The notes below the pieces were generated by a model. It made no database searches. It worked only from the letters and a program-made list of their open reading frames with translations, and was not told where the DNA came from. This document shows positions 27,901 through 34,535 of a stretch of 64,000 bases of DNA, piece by piece (the first letter of the stretch is position 1; every line of letters begins with the position of its first letter). The translations under genes were made by a program, and so were the position numbers. Source of the DNA: HyVt-477 sp965224605. Its GTDB lineage: Bacteria > Pseudomonadota > Gammaproteobacteria > Thiotrichales > Thiotrichaceae. The stretch spans positions 248,001 through 312,000 of the forward strand of contig CBDCZP010000005.1 in NCBI GenBank assembly GCA_965224605.1, in the 5' to 3' direction.

Positions 27901-28938
27901 CTAAAACTTTACATCTGTTCTTTCACCAATACGCATAATTGCGCTTCGGGATCGAACATTGTTGCTAACTTCTGTCTTACTGGGCTTATGGGCTTTACCG
28001 ATCATACGCATTTGTGGTGCATATTGATCAGCCATGATGGGTAGGCCTTTTGGAATCTTCGGACCACGTTGTTGCACTTGCAAAAAACGCTTCACGATCC
28101 TGTCTTCCAAAGAATGAAAACTAATTACAACGAGGCGACCTTGCGGAGCAAGATGCTTTAATGATAAGTCCAGACAATCCGTAAGATCATCCAATTCCCG
28201 ATTTATAAATATCCTTATAGCTTGAAAACTCCGCGTTGCAGGATGTTTTCCGGGCTCCTTCCTATATATCGTGCCAGCTATTAAATCTGCTAACTGCTTC
28301 GTTGTGACTATCTTCTCTTCCTCTCTTCGTTCGACAATGACTCTTGCGATACGTCGAGAAAACCTTTCTTCACCATAGCGCCAGATCACATCCGCGATCT
28401 CAGCCTCTTCAGCGTTATGCAACCATTCACTGGCACTCAATCCGACATCAGGATTCATCCTCATATCCAGTGCGCCATCACGCATAAAGCTAAAGCCTCT
28501 TGATGCATCGTCTAACTGCGGTGATGAAACACCCAGATCCAACAATAATCCATCAATTCTTTTGCTATTTACTTCGCCTTCCACTTCACTATCTACTTCA
28601 CTACCAACTTCTCCAGAAGCTACTGCTTCGTTCAGCGCCTCTGGAAAATGACTAAAAGCACCTTGCCATACGACGATCCTGTTGTCTTTAGCCTGCCCAT
28701 CTTTCGCGTGAGCAATGGCTTGTGGATCTTTGTCGATAACAATGAGCCTACCTGTCGGCCCAAGTTGCTTTAAAATTTCTGCGCTATGTCCACCGCGACC
28801 ATAAGTTGCATCGACATAACATCCATCCTTTTTTATATTTAACGCGGCTACTGCTTCATGCAGCATTACCGTCTCATGTTGAAAAGTTTCGTTCTTTATT
28901 TCTGACTTAAACACTGACTTAGCACTTTCATCATCCAT
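27901..28938 (-). CDS. rsmH: 16S rRNA m4C1402 methyltransferase
   Basis: SAM-dependent N4-methyltransferase of C1402 in 16S rRNA (formerly MraW). 345 aa; HETVMLHEAV, YVDATYGRGGHS (SAM site), LLLDLGVSSPQLDD and ISFHSLEDRIVKRF are family hallmarks. Residues 108-125 are a repeat insertion (SGEV, GSEV, DSEV, EGEV) immediately before the LLLDLGVSS strand, where relatives have a short loop. Its ATG overlaps the mraZ stop by one base. Confidence 0.97.
   Translation of the reverse strand: MDDESAKSVFKSEIKNETFQHETVMLHEAVAALNIKKDGCYVDATYGRGGHSAEILKQLGPTGRLIVIDKDPQAIAHAKDGQAKDNRIVVWQGAFSHFPEALNEAVASGEVGSEVDSEVEGEVNSKRIDGLLLDLGVSSPQLDDASRGFSFMRDGALDMRMNPDVGLSASEWLHNAEEAEIADVIWRYGEERFSRRIARVIVERREEEKIVTTKQLADLIAGTIYRKEPGKHPATRSFQAIRIFINRELDDLTDCLDLSLKHLAPQGRLVVISFHSLEDRIVKRFLQVQQRGPKIPKGLPIMADQYAPQMRMIGKAHKPSKTEVSNNVRSRSAIMRIGERTDVKF
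28564..28617 (-). repeat. 12-bp tandem repeat within rsmH
   Basis: Four consecutive plus-strand units beginning ACTTC (ACTTCGCCTTCC, ACTTCACTATCT, and so on). Translates to an acidic S/G-E-V-x tetrapeptide repeat. Confidence 0.85.
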
Positions 28939-29396
28939 TAGATAATCAACTGATCTAATGCCTCATCAGCATCAAAATCAGAATCCTGAGCTTCCGCCAT
29001 CCAGATATTACTTTGTGCTGCATAATGATCCGCATCCCACAATTCAAACTTATTCAATTGCCCTAGCAACGTCGTTTTTTTCGACAAACCTGCATGTTCA
29101 CGTAATGGCGCTGCTATCAAAATACGACCTTGGCTATCCAGTTCACATTCCGACGCGTGACCTAAAATCAAACGCTGCACATTTCGTGCCCGACGATTCA
29201 TATTACCCAAACTCATTAGCTGCTCCTCAACCTTCAACCAATTCTTCATGGGGTAGATCAACAAACAACGATCCGTATGATCAACCGTCACCACTAACTG
29301 ACTAGCCGACTCTGTAGAAATGGCATCACGATACCGGGACGGCATGGCAAGCCGACCTTTTGTGTCAATATTTAAATGTGTAATGCCTCTGAACAT
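28938..29396 (-). CDS. mraZ: Transcriptional regulator MraZ
   Basis: DNA-binding repressor and first gene of the dcw cluster. 152 aa with two AbrB-like MraZ repeats: MFRGITHLNIDTKGRLAMPSRY near the N-terminus and ECELDSQGRILIAAPLREHA in the second half, each with the conserved D-x-x-GR-x-x-x-P pattern. It should act on the GTGGG boxes directly upstream (29457-29482). No strong Shine-Dalgarno is visible before the ATG. Confidence 0.96.
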   Translation of the reverse strand: MFRGITHLNIDTKGRLAMPSRYRDAISTESASQLVVTVDHTDRCLLIYPMKNWLKVEEQLMSLGNMNRRARNVQRLILGHASECELDSQGRILIAAPLREHAGLSKKTTLLGQLNKFELWDADHYAAQSNIWMAEAQDSDFDADEALDQLII

Positions 29397-29456
29397 GAGG
29401 TAACCAATTGTTAATTATTAAAATAACGACTATTAAGGAGAGCTATGGGAGTGTTA

Positions 29457-29482
29457 GCCACTATTCCCCACATCTCCCCACT
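29457..29482 (-). promoter_or_regulatory. MraZ operator (TGGG direct repeats)
   Basis: On the minus strand three repeats at 10-bp spacing, GTGGGGAGAT, GTGGGGAATA and GTGG, matching the known MraZ box of TGGGN motifs separated by five bases. A further GTGGG lies within the promoter spacer. Placement at the expected transcription start suits repression of the dcw operon by MraZ. Confidence 0.8.
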
Positions 29483-29490
29483 TAACTGTA

Positions 29491-29519
29491 AATATAGTCA
29501 CTATTAACCCACTCGTCAA
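29491..29519 (-). promoter_or_regulatory. Sigma70 promoter of the dcw operon
   Basis: -35 TTGACG (29519-29514), 17-bp spacer, -10 TATATT (29496-29491). Expected start near 29484, giving a leader of about 88 bases to mraZ and placing the MraZ boxes at the start site. Confidence 0.75.
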
Positions 29520-29795
29520 CCTAATTTATAGATGTGATTTAATATAAAAGACAGTAACTTAGCGATAATTCTTGAAGGGCGAGCAAGATGAAAAAAAATA
29601 ATATTTCTTTATCAGGTTATTGACGATATAACTTAAGGTATTACATTAACTATTCTGGCTTATCCGAAATATTTGACATGAGGATTTAGAAGAAGTGGTG
29701 AAAAGTGGGGGAAATAACAAGAGCGTGGGGAAGATTTTAGCTCATTGTTCGATATCAGTTTCTGTAAACATAGAGAGGAGATGATTAGTAAGAGT

Positions 29796-29858
29796 CTAGC
29801 AATCCCACATCCAAGGCAATAACGCATCGATATTTTCAGGGTTCTTAGGAAGTTCATC
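29796..29858 (-). pseudogene. IS66-type transposase relic, C-terminal end (split by IS3 insertion)
   Basis: Minus-strand reading gives DELPKNPENIDALLPWMWDC then TAG, the usual C-terminal tail of IS66-family TnpC (ELP...LLPW). Its frame joins exactly to the fragment at 31064-31378 if the IS3 element plus one copy of the 3-bp duplication is removed. Confidence 0.8.
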
Positions 29859-29923
29859 TGTAAGTATCCCCTAAAATAGTCCCACCCGTAATTAGAATTT
29901 TCCATCATACTAAACCCCGTCAG

Positions 29924-30202
29924 ATGGAGGCAGCAATGAAGAAAACACGCTATAGCGAAAGCCAGATAATCAAGATCCTAAAAGAAGTAGAGGCTGGACG
30001 TTCCGCCAAAGAAGTTTGCAGAGAATACGGTATCAGCCAAGGCACTTATTATAACTGGCGCAGTAAGTATGGAGGAATGGAAGCCTCTGATGTGAAACAT
30101 CTAAAAGAGGTTCAGCAAGAAAACAAAAGACTCAAGCAGATGTTTGCCAATCTCAGCTTGGAGCACGAAGCCCTTAAGGATGTGCTCGGAAAAAAGCACT
30201 AA
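29924..30202 (+). CDS. IS3-family transposase OrfA
   Basis: 92-aa DNA-binding subunit. N-terminal helix-turn-helix (YSESQIIKILKEVEAG, then AKEVCREYGISQGTYYNWRSKY) followed by a leucine-zipper-like coiled coil (about 58-88). GGAGG Shine-Dalgarno precedes the ATGs; MKKTRYSES at 29936 is an alternative start. The 3' end carries the frameshift site for the OrfAB fusion. Confidence 0.93.
   Translation: MEAAMKKTRYSESQIIKILKEVEAGRSAKEVCREYGISQGTYYNWRSKYGGMEASDVKHLKEVQQENKRLKQMFANLSLEHEALKDVLGKKH
30190..30196 (+). promoter_or_regulatory. Programmed -1 frameshift site (A AAA AAG)
   Basis: In the orfA frame the codons read gga aaa aag cac taa, so A-AAA-AAG sits in the exact X-XXY-YYZ phase. A -1 shift continues as ALTVAEKC into orfB, producing the OrfAB transposase typical of IS3 elements. 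Confidence 0.8.
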
Positions 30203-30204
30203 CG

Positions 30205-31047
30205 GTGGCTGAGAAATGTTACTTTGTTGATCAGGTCAAAGAACAACGCTCGCTGAGTGAACGTGCCGCCTGCCGTGTAATGAACATCAGTCGGAGCGTT
30301 TATCATTATGAGCCTGATCACACAAAAGATGATGGCGTTATTGATACCTTGCACAAACTGGTTGAGCAGTATCCAAGATATGGTTTTAAGAAATATTTCA
30401 TTCTCTTAAGGCAAGCTGGACAAACATGGAACCATAAGCGAGTGCACCGTATCTACTGTCAGTTAGGTTTAAATATGAAGCGCAAAGGAAAGCAGCGCCT
30501 ACCTAATCGTTTTCCTCAGCCACTAGCGGTGCCTGATAAACCTAATAAGAGTTGGTCTATCGACTTTATGAGTGACTCATTGTACGACGGCAGATACTTT
30601 AGAACATTCAATGTGATTGATGATTACAACCGAGAAGCGCTTGCGATTGATGTCGACCTTAGTTTGCCCTCAAAGCGCGTCATACGAACGCTTGAACGAT
30701 TATCCGAATGGAGAGGTTGTCCAAGACAAATACGATGTGATAATGGCCCTGAGTTTATCTCATTAGCGTTGGCTGAATGGGCTAAGAAGCATCATGTCCA
30801 TCTGGAGTTTATAAAACCAGGCACTCCCACACAGAATGCTTACATCGAACGCTTTAACGGTACATTTAGACGTGAAGTCTTAAACTACTATGTCTTTAAG
30901 TCACTCACTGAAGTAAGAGAAATTACTGAGTATTGGATGATGCAATACAACACAGAACGACCTCATGAGTCTTTGAATAACCTAACACCCTTGTCGTATC
31001 TCAAAGAGAATTTTAAACTGGAATATTCTAATTTGTCTTGGCACTAA
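30205..31047 (+). CDS. IS3-family transposase OrfB (DDE integrase domain)
   Basis: 280 aa, RNase H-like catalytic part of the transposase. DDE residues lie in SIDFMSD, CDNGPEF and AYIERFNGTFRRE; N-terminal HTH-21-like region includes YGFKKYFILLRQ. It starts with GTG two bases after the orfA stop but is probably made mainly as the OrfAB fusion. No stop or frameshift interrupts it, so the element may be active. Confidence 0.93.
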   Translation: MAEKCYFVDQVKEQRSLSERAACRVMNISRSVYHYEPDHTKDDGVIDTLHKLVEQYPRYGFKKYFILLRQAGQTWNHKRVHRIYCQLGLNMKRKGKQRLPNRFPQPLAVPDKPNKSWSIDFMSDSLYDGRYFRTFNVIDDYNREALAIDVDLSLPSKRVIRTLERLSEWRGCPRQIRCDNGPEFISLALAEWAKKHHVHLEFIKPGTPTQNAYIERFNGTFRREVLNYYVFKSLTEVREITEYWMMQYNTERPHESLNNLTPLSYLKENFKLEYSNLSWH

Positions 31048-31063
31048 TCATGGGAGCTTTACA

Positions 31064-31378
31064 ATCAAGCAGCAAGTTCAGATAATCAAACGGTATAATG
31101 CCATTAGCCTTAGCGGTTTCAATTAAACTATACAAAACGGCGCTGGCATTTGCACCACTCGCCGTATAGACAAACAACCAGTTCTTCCTGCCAATAACAA
31201 AAGGTTTGATAGCTCGTTCAGCCCGATTATTATCAATATTCAGATGTCCATCATCCAGATACCATATTAACTTGTGCCACTGTCTAATCGTGTAGCCTAT
31301 CGCTTTCCCCAATACTGTTTTGGTGGAATGTGCAAAGTAGACTCATCCAACCAGACTTTAAAGCTATTGAGTAGGGGA
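31064..31378 (-). pseudogene. IS66-type transposase relic, C-terminal core
   Basis: Minus strand. Residues HLNIDNNRAERAIKPFVIGRKN and LYSLIETAKANGI are the IS66 TnpC signature. Upstream homology continues as LLNSFKVWLDESTLHIPPK in a different frame; adding one base to the A-run at 31318-31321 restores TVLGKAIGY, so there is a one-base frameshift. The N-terminal part of the transposase is missing. The downstream end is cut by the IS3 element. Confidence 0.85.
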
Positions 31379-31458
31379 CAGAAGGGGAAATCTCACCAAA
31401 CGATTATTCGTTGTCTAGCTTTTAAGTGGATTCGGATTATCTTTAGGTGTTGGAAGAG

Positions 31459-31668
31459 TGGCAAGCCACCAATTGCTGGGACAATGCCGCGATGGAATCT
31501 TTCTTTAGTCGACTCAAAGTTGAGCTGATTTATGCAGAGAAGTATCGTACTATGAGTGAGGCTCGTGCAGGTATATTTGAGTATATTGAATTGTTCTATA
31601 ACCCTGTCAGACGGCACTCCGCAATAGGCTATATGAGCCCGAACCATTTTGAAGCAAAACCTAATTAG
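31459..31668 (+). pseudogene. IS3-family OrfB C-terminal fragment (second, unrelated copy)
   Basis: TNCWDNAAMESFFSRLKVEL through YNPVRRHSAIGYMSPNHFE is the C-terminal end of an IS3-type transposase of a different subgroup from the intact element. The 5' end is abruptly joined to IS66 sequence near 31380-31455. The element's right end (TGTCCATTTTTCGTGGGGTA) abuts the attC site at 31701. Confidence 0.85.
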
Positions 31669-31700
31669 TTAACTGTCCATTTTTCGTGGGGTACACCAAA

Positions 31701-31827
31701 GGCTAACGCCCAGTTGAGGGGCAAACGGTTCGAAGCTACTGAACTCCAAATCACGACTTACTTACCGAACAAAATAAAGTTAAATCAACCGCTTAGTCAG
31801 TTTTTCCCTTCGAACGTCTTGTTATGT
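31701..31827 (-). other. Integron attC site 1
   Basis: 127 bp, minus orientation: R'' ACATAAC, L'' TTCGAAGGG, variable centre, L' CCCCTCAA, R' GTTAGCC. L'' pairs with L' with one extra C, the expected extrahelical base, and the stretches AAGACG / CTGGGC between arms are unpaired as in known sites. The end GCCCCTCAACTGGGCGTTA resembles Vibrio VCR ends. The stop codon of the adjacent membrane-protein gene lies in R'', typical for cassettes. Confidence 0.78.
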
Positions 31828-32445
31828 CTTTGCTTTCAATTTGGCAATTTCTGATTTGATTATATTTGCAGAGACAACAGGAAAAACCTGACTCATCATA
31901 AACATAGCCAGACCCACAAAAAAAGCACCTAATGCAAACATAGTGATTATTTGTATAACCGTCTGGTCTTTTACAAGGCTAGGTAATATAAATAACACCG
32001 CACCATAAAAGCCTATCACTACACTAGATAGCAGGTTAAAGGCGAATAATATTTTTTCAAAAAATGTTACATTAACAATAATCTCATGATTTTTATATGA
32101 CAGGTGTGGAATTGCTCGTTTGAAGTGTGCAAACCTTACTTCTCCATCTGTACTTTGATGCAGGGCTATTAATGCCTCCCTAAACTCTCTTTCTAAATCA
32201 ATTCCTGTTGAAAACTTGAAATACTCTTTTTCTATCAAGTTTTCTAAATGTGACTTTGTTAAACCCTTAATATGATCATTTTTAACTGCCTCTTTTAAGT
32301 TATCAATTTTCTTCTTCTTTTTAGAGTCGATAAAGTCTTGAATCTTAGAAAGGTTCATTAGTAATGCTAAAATTACAAATACTATGGCTAATAAGGGGTT
32401 TCCATTTTCCATACTGGGTATAATTTTATTTACTATTGTTTCCAC
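31822..32445 (-). CDS. Cassette-borne membrane protein, unknown function
   Basis: 207 aa from GTG at 32445. One N-terminal hydrophobic segment (about 17-32), a charged, mostly helical cytoplasmic domain with a KKKKK run (38-42), then two adjacent transmembrane segments (about 133-155 and 163-190). No family recognised. It has a weak ribosome site. It is the last gene of the cassette and its TAA lies inside attC site 1. AT-rich relative to core genes, in keeping with acquisition. Confidence 0.6.
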   Translation of the reverse strand: METIVNKIIPSMENGNPLLAIVFVILALLMNLSKIQDFIDSKKKKKIDNLKEAVKNDHIKGLTKSHLENLIEKEYFKFSTGIDLEREFREALIALHQSTDGEVRFAHFKRAIPHLSYKNHEIIVNVTFFEKILFAFNLLSSVVIGFYGAVLFILPSLVKDQTVIQIITMFALGAFFVGLAMFMMSQVFPVVSANIIKSEIAKLKAKT

Positions 32446-32500
32446 TCTACTTTATAGCCCTTATTCGAAGTGTATTGTTTGATTCTATAGTTCAGCTTGA

Positions 32501-32815
32501 TTATGCTCTTTTTATTAACTGCTTAAAGTCTTCAATTAAATCAATTTCTTCCTGTTCTATTGTTTTAGCTCTATATAGATCACAACGAATTTGAAGGTTT
32601 AGCCAAAAGTCAGCAGACACTCCAAAGAATTTTGCTAAACGAAGTGCTGTACTTGGTGTTACACCTCTTTTTTTATTTATAAGTTCATTAATGCGTTGAT
32701 AAGGAACATGGATGGCTTTTGCTAAATCACTTTGGCTTATTTCCATTGGCACCAAGAACTCTTCCTTTAGCATTTCACCAGGATGTGTTGGTTCTCTATT
32801 TGTTGGAATTCTCAT
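32501..32815 (-). CDS. higA: HigA-type antitoxin (XRE/VapI-like)
   Basis: 104 aa. Begins MRIPTNREPTHPGEMLKEEF, the HigA/VapI N-terminal signature, followed by an XRE helix-turn-helix (SQSDLAKAIHVPYQRINELINKKRGVTPSTALRLAKFFG). It neutralises HigB and probably represses the operon. It follows higB by 16 bp, the inverted toxin-first order typical of hig loci. Confidence 0.9.
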   Translation of the reverse strand: MRIPTNREPTHPGEMLKEEFLVPMEISQSDLAKAIHVPYQRINELINKKRGVTPSTALRLAKFFGVSADFWLNLQIRCDLYRAKTIEQEEIDLIEDFKQLIKRA

Positions 32816-32831
32816 AATTGTAACCTTCCTC

Positions 32832-33125
32832 TCAATGGTAATCCGTAATCTCTACATCAAATGGATTTGATTCACTCCATTTGAAACAGACTCTATATTG
32901 TTGATTTATTCTTATACTAAATTCATCACTTCTATCACCAGATAATGCTTCTAACCTGTTTCCTGGAGGAACTCTAAGTTCCTCAATAATTGTAACTGAA
33001 TCTAATTGATCAAGCTTTCTCGTGGCTACACTCCAAAGAGACTGAGGACATAGCTTCCTCGCTACTTTTGTATTTTCACCATTAAATATATCTTCTGTTG
33101 CTTGATTTCTAAATGAATCTATCAT
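32832..33125 (-). CDS. higB: HigB/RelE-type toxin
   Basis: 97 aa. Contains the RelE-superfamily HigB pattern: LRVPPGNRLEALSGDR, then FSIRINQQYRVCFKW and a C-terminal VEITDYH. HigB toxins cut mRNA on the ribosome. First gene of the cassette; its own promoter presumably lies in the 120 bp between it and attC site 2. Toxin-antitoxin cassettes of this type are common in sedentary chromosomal integrons. Confidence 0.9.
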   Translation of the reverse strand: MIDSFRNQATEDIFNGENTKVARKLCPQSLWSVATRKLDQLDSVTIIEELRVPPGNRLEALSGDRSDEFSIRINQQYRVCFKWSESNPFDVEITDYH

Positions 33126-33241
33126 ATAAGCATAGTAACACGGAATCCATGCTATTCAAACCAACAGATATTTTCCATAATGCTTATTTGTGAATTTAAC
33201 AGCCTCATTCTGAATCATAATAAGGTGTATGGGTTTTGGGG

Positions 33242-33371
33242 ACATAACGCCCAGTTGAGGGGCTTTTTGGACCGACAATGATGAATATAAAGCCATGAAA
33301 TAGTTAATAAAGTTCACAAAACTTAAAATGAGCTGCTGAGTAAAAAAGTCCCTTCGAACGTCTTGTTAGGG
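33242..33371 (-). other. Integron attC site 2
   Basis: 130 bp, minus orientation: R'' CCCTAAC, L'' TTCGAAGGG, L' CCCCTCAA, R' GTTATGT. The outer 19-20 bases at both ends are identical to attC site 1 apart from the variable triplets, while the centres differ. Confidence 0.78.
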
Positions 33372-33449
33372 TTAGTCACTCACGACGCTACCATGACAGG
33401 AAAATTACTTAACTTAACACTCAATTTCTAAGAATAGTACAAGTTATTA

Positions 33450-33668
33450 CTACGCTGTTTTTGATACAAGATAGGATGTTTCATCATCAATTTTTTGTAA
33501 GGCATTTTGAATGTGTTTTACTTCGTTTTCTTCAAATAATGCTTCACCACATTGCGTGCAAACCCAAGCAGGTACAGCTTCCCATGAAATATGATAACCA
33601 TTTCTGTCTACACTGAATTGAGAGTTATCTTTAATCATTTTATCTTTACAATGTAAGCATTCCATCAT
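33450..33668 (-). CDS. YgiT-type zinc-finger antitoxin
   Basis: 72 aa from the ATG at 33668. Two CxxC motifs (MECLHCKDKM and VCTQCGEALF) form the zinc finger of the MqsA/YgiT N-terminal type, without the XRE domain of full MqsA. ATG overlaps the stop of the toxin gene (ATGA), with AGAGGAAAG just upstream; the upstream in-frame GTG-like extension is therefore not used. Second gene of the toxin-antitoxin pair in a truncated integron cassette. Confidence 0.8.
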   Translation of the reverse strand: MMECLHCKDKMIKDNSQFSVDRNGYHISWEAVPAWVCTQCGEALFEENEVKHIQNALQKIDDETSYLVSKTA

Positions 33669-33967
33669 TCTTTCCTCTGTTTTAAATCGGCAGACCACTG
33701 TTCTGGATTTGGTATATAGGCTGTAATAATAGCCAAATATTCATCATTAGGTGTGCAAACAACATGTATTACACGATGACTTGCCTTATGAAAGATTAAA
33801 CAGCTTTTTCCTCGCGGATCATCTGGATACTCTTCTATAATTTCACATAATAGAACAGCTTCTTTCACATCATCAACTGAAATCATTCTATCTGGTCGAG
33901 ACATTTGTTTAACGGCATGAGGCAAGAACAGTATACGTTTACTAGCTGATGTCTTTCTCCATTTCAA
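33665..33967 (-). CDS. DUF4258-type putative toxin
   Basis: 100 aa. The pattern LPHAVKQMSRPDRMISVDDVKEAVLLCEIIEEYPDDPRG, then HVVCTPNDEYLAIITAY, fits DUF4258 proteins, frequent partners of YgiT-type antitoxins. It is RelE-like in size and probable fold. The start lies right next to IS debris at about 33970, and the N-terminus MKWRKTSASKR could be altered by that junction. Toxicity is inferred from pairing only. Confidence 0.75.
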   Translation of the reverse strand: MKWRKTSASKRILFLPHAVKQMSRPDRMISVDDVKEAVLLCEIIEEYPDDPRGKSCLIFHKASHRVIHVVCTPNDEYLAIITAYIPNPEQWSADLKQRKE

Positions 33968-34025
33968 GCCGTTTTACTTGGGCTTTGAGCTTTCTGACGT
34001 GGTCAACCTATTTGAGACAACTCAG

Positions 34026-34115
34026 TTAAGCTACTTTTTTCATTTCCATTAGTTGCTCTTCAAAATCATTAGGACAACAATAGCCCAAGTATGAATGTAA
34101 TCGATAGCTATTATG
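34026..34115 (-). pseudogene. IS3-family OrfB C-terminal fragment (third copy)
   Basis: Minus-strand HNSYRLHSYLGYCCPNDFEE up to a stop at 34026 is the tail of an IS3-type transposase (the RHSxLGYxSPxxFE region). The sequence beyond it, TGTCTCAAATAGGTTGACCA, looks like an IS3 right end. Only about 30 codons remain. Confidence 0.75.
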
Positions 34116-34180
34116 ACTCGGAAAGGAAAGGGGACAGGTCTTTATTTTTGTATATCATCATGGATAATCCTACTAATGGG

Positions 34181-34420
34181 TGTAAAGATCCCCAACTTAG
34201 TGCCAAGCTAAATTAAAATATTCAGTTTAAAGTTCCCCTAAGATACGATGTGGTGTTATGTTTCTTAATGCTTCATGTGGTCGCTCAGTCTTATATTGCT
34301 GAATCCAATATTTTGCTACTTATCTAACCTCAGAGAATGATTTAAAAACATAGTAATTTAATATTTCACGTCTAAAAGTACCATTGAAACGCTCAATATA
34401 AGCGTTTTGAGTAGGTGTTT
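34181..34420 (-). pseudogene. 3' remnant of a relative of the intact IS3 element
   Basis: Minus strand: TPTQNAYIERFNGTFRREIL matches the intact OrfB almost exactly, then stop codons after EVR and GEL interrupt a recognisable tail ending FNLAWH. The terminal repeat TGTAAAGATCCCCA is retained at 34181. The 5' part is missing beyond about 34420, close to the thrB start. Confidence 0.85.
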
Positions 34421-34535
34421 GGTGTTTGGGAAGTAGACGCCAAGTTGAGATAATAGGACTCCTAGTTCTCCGTAGTCTTGATTCTAACAAGACTACCTCA
34501 TACACTCTTTTTTTCAATTAGGATAAAAGCCATTA

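Larger units (their letters stand above)
29859..31063 (+). mobile_element. Intact IS3-family insertion sequence
   Basis: 1205 bp with imperfect terminal inverted repeats: left TGTAAGTATCCC, right (complement) TGTAAAGCTCCC. Flanked by a 3-bp direct repeat ATC (29856-29858 and 31064-31066). It carries orfA and orfB in overlapping phase with a -1 slippery site. It is inserted in an IS66 transposase relic. OrfA and OrfB look like the IS407 group, although that group usually makes a 4-bp duplication. Confidence 0.9.
31707..33247 (-). mobile_element. Integron gene cassette (higB-higA-membrane protein)
   Basis: Bounded by the G/TT cut points of attC sites 2 and 1. The cassette begins TTATGT on the minus strand and its own R'' is ACATAAC, exactly complementary to GTTATGT, which is the defining signature of a mobile cassette. 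All three genes read in the attC direction. No integrase is seen in the window. Confidence 0.75.

Noticed and set aside
30190..30205. IS3 orfA/orfB split read as a frameshift mutation
   Set aside because: The A-AAA-AAG heptamer in correct phase makes it a programmed frameshift; both halves are full length.
33660..33698. Longer start for the zinc-finger antitoxin at 33698
   Set aside because: The extra residues overlap the toxin gene deeply, while ATG 33668 overlaps its stop by four bases and has a good ribosome site.
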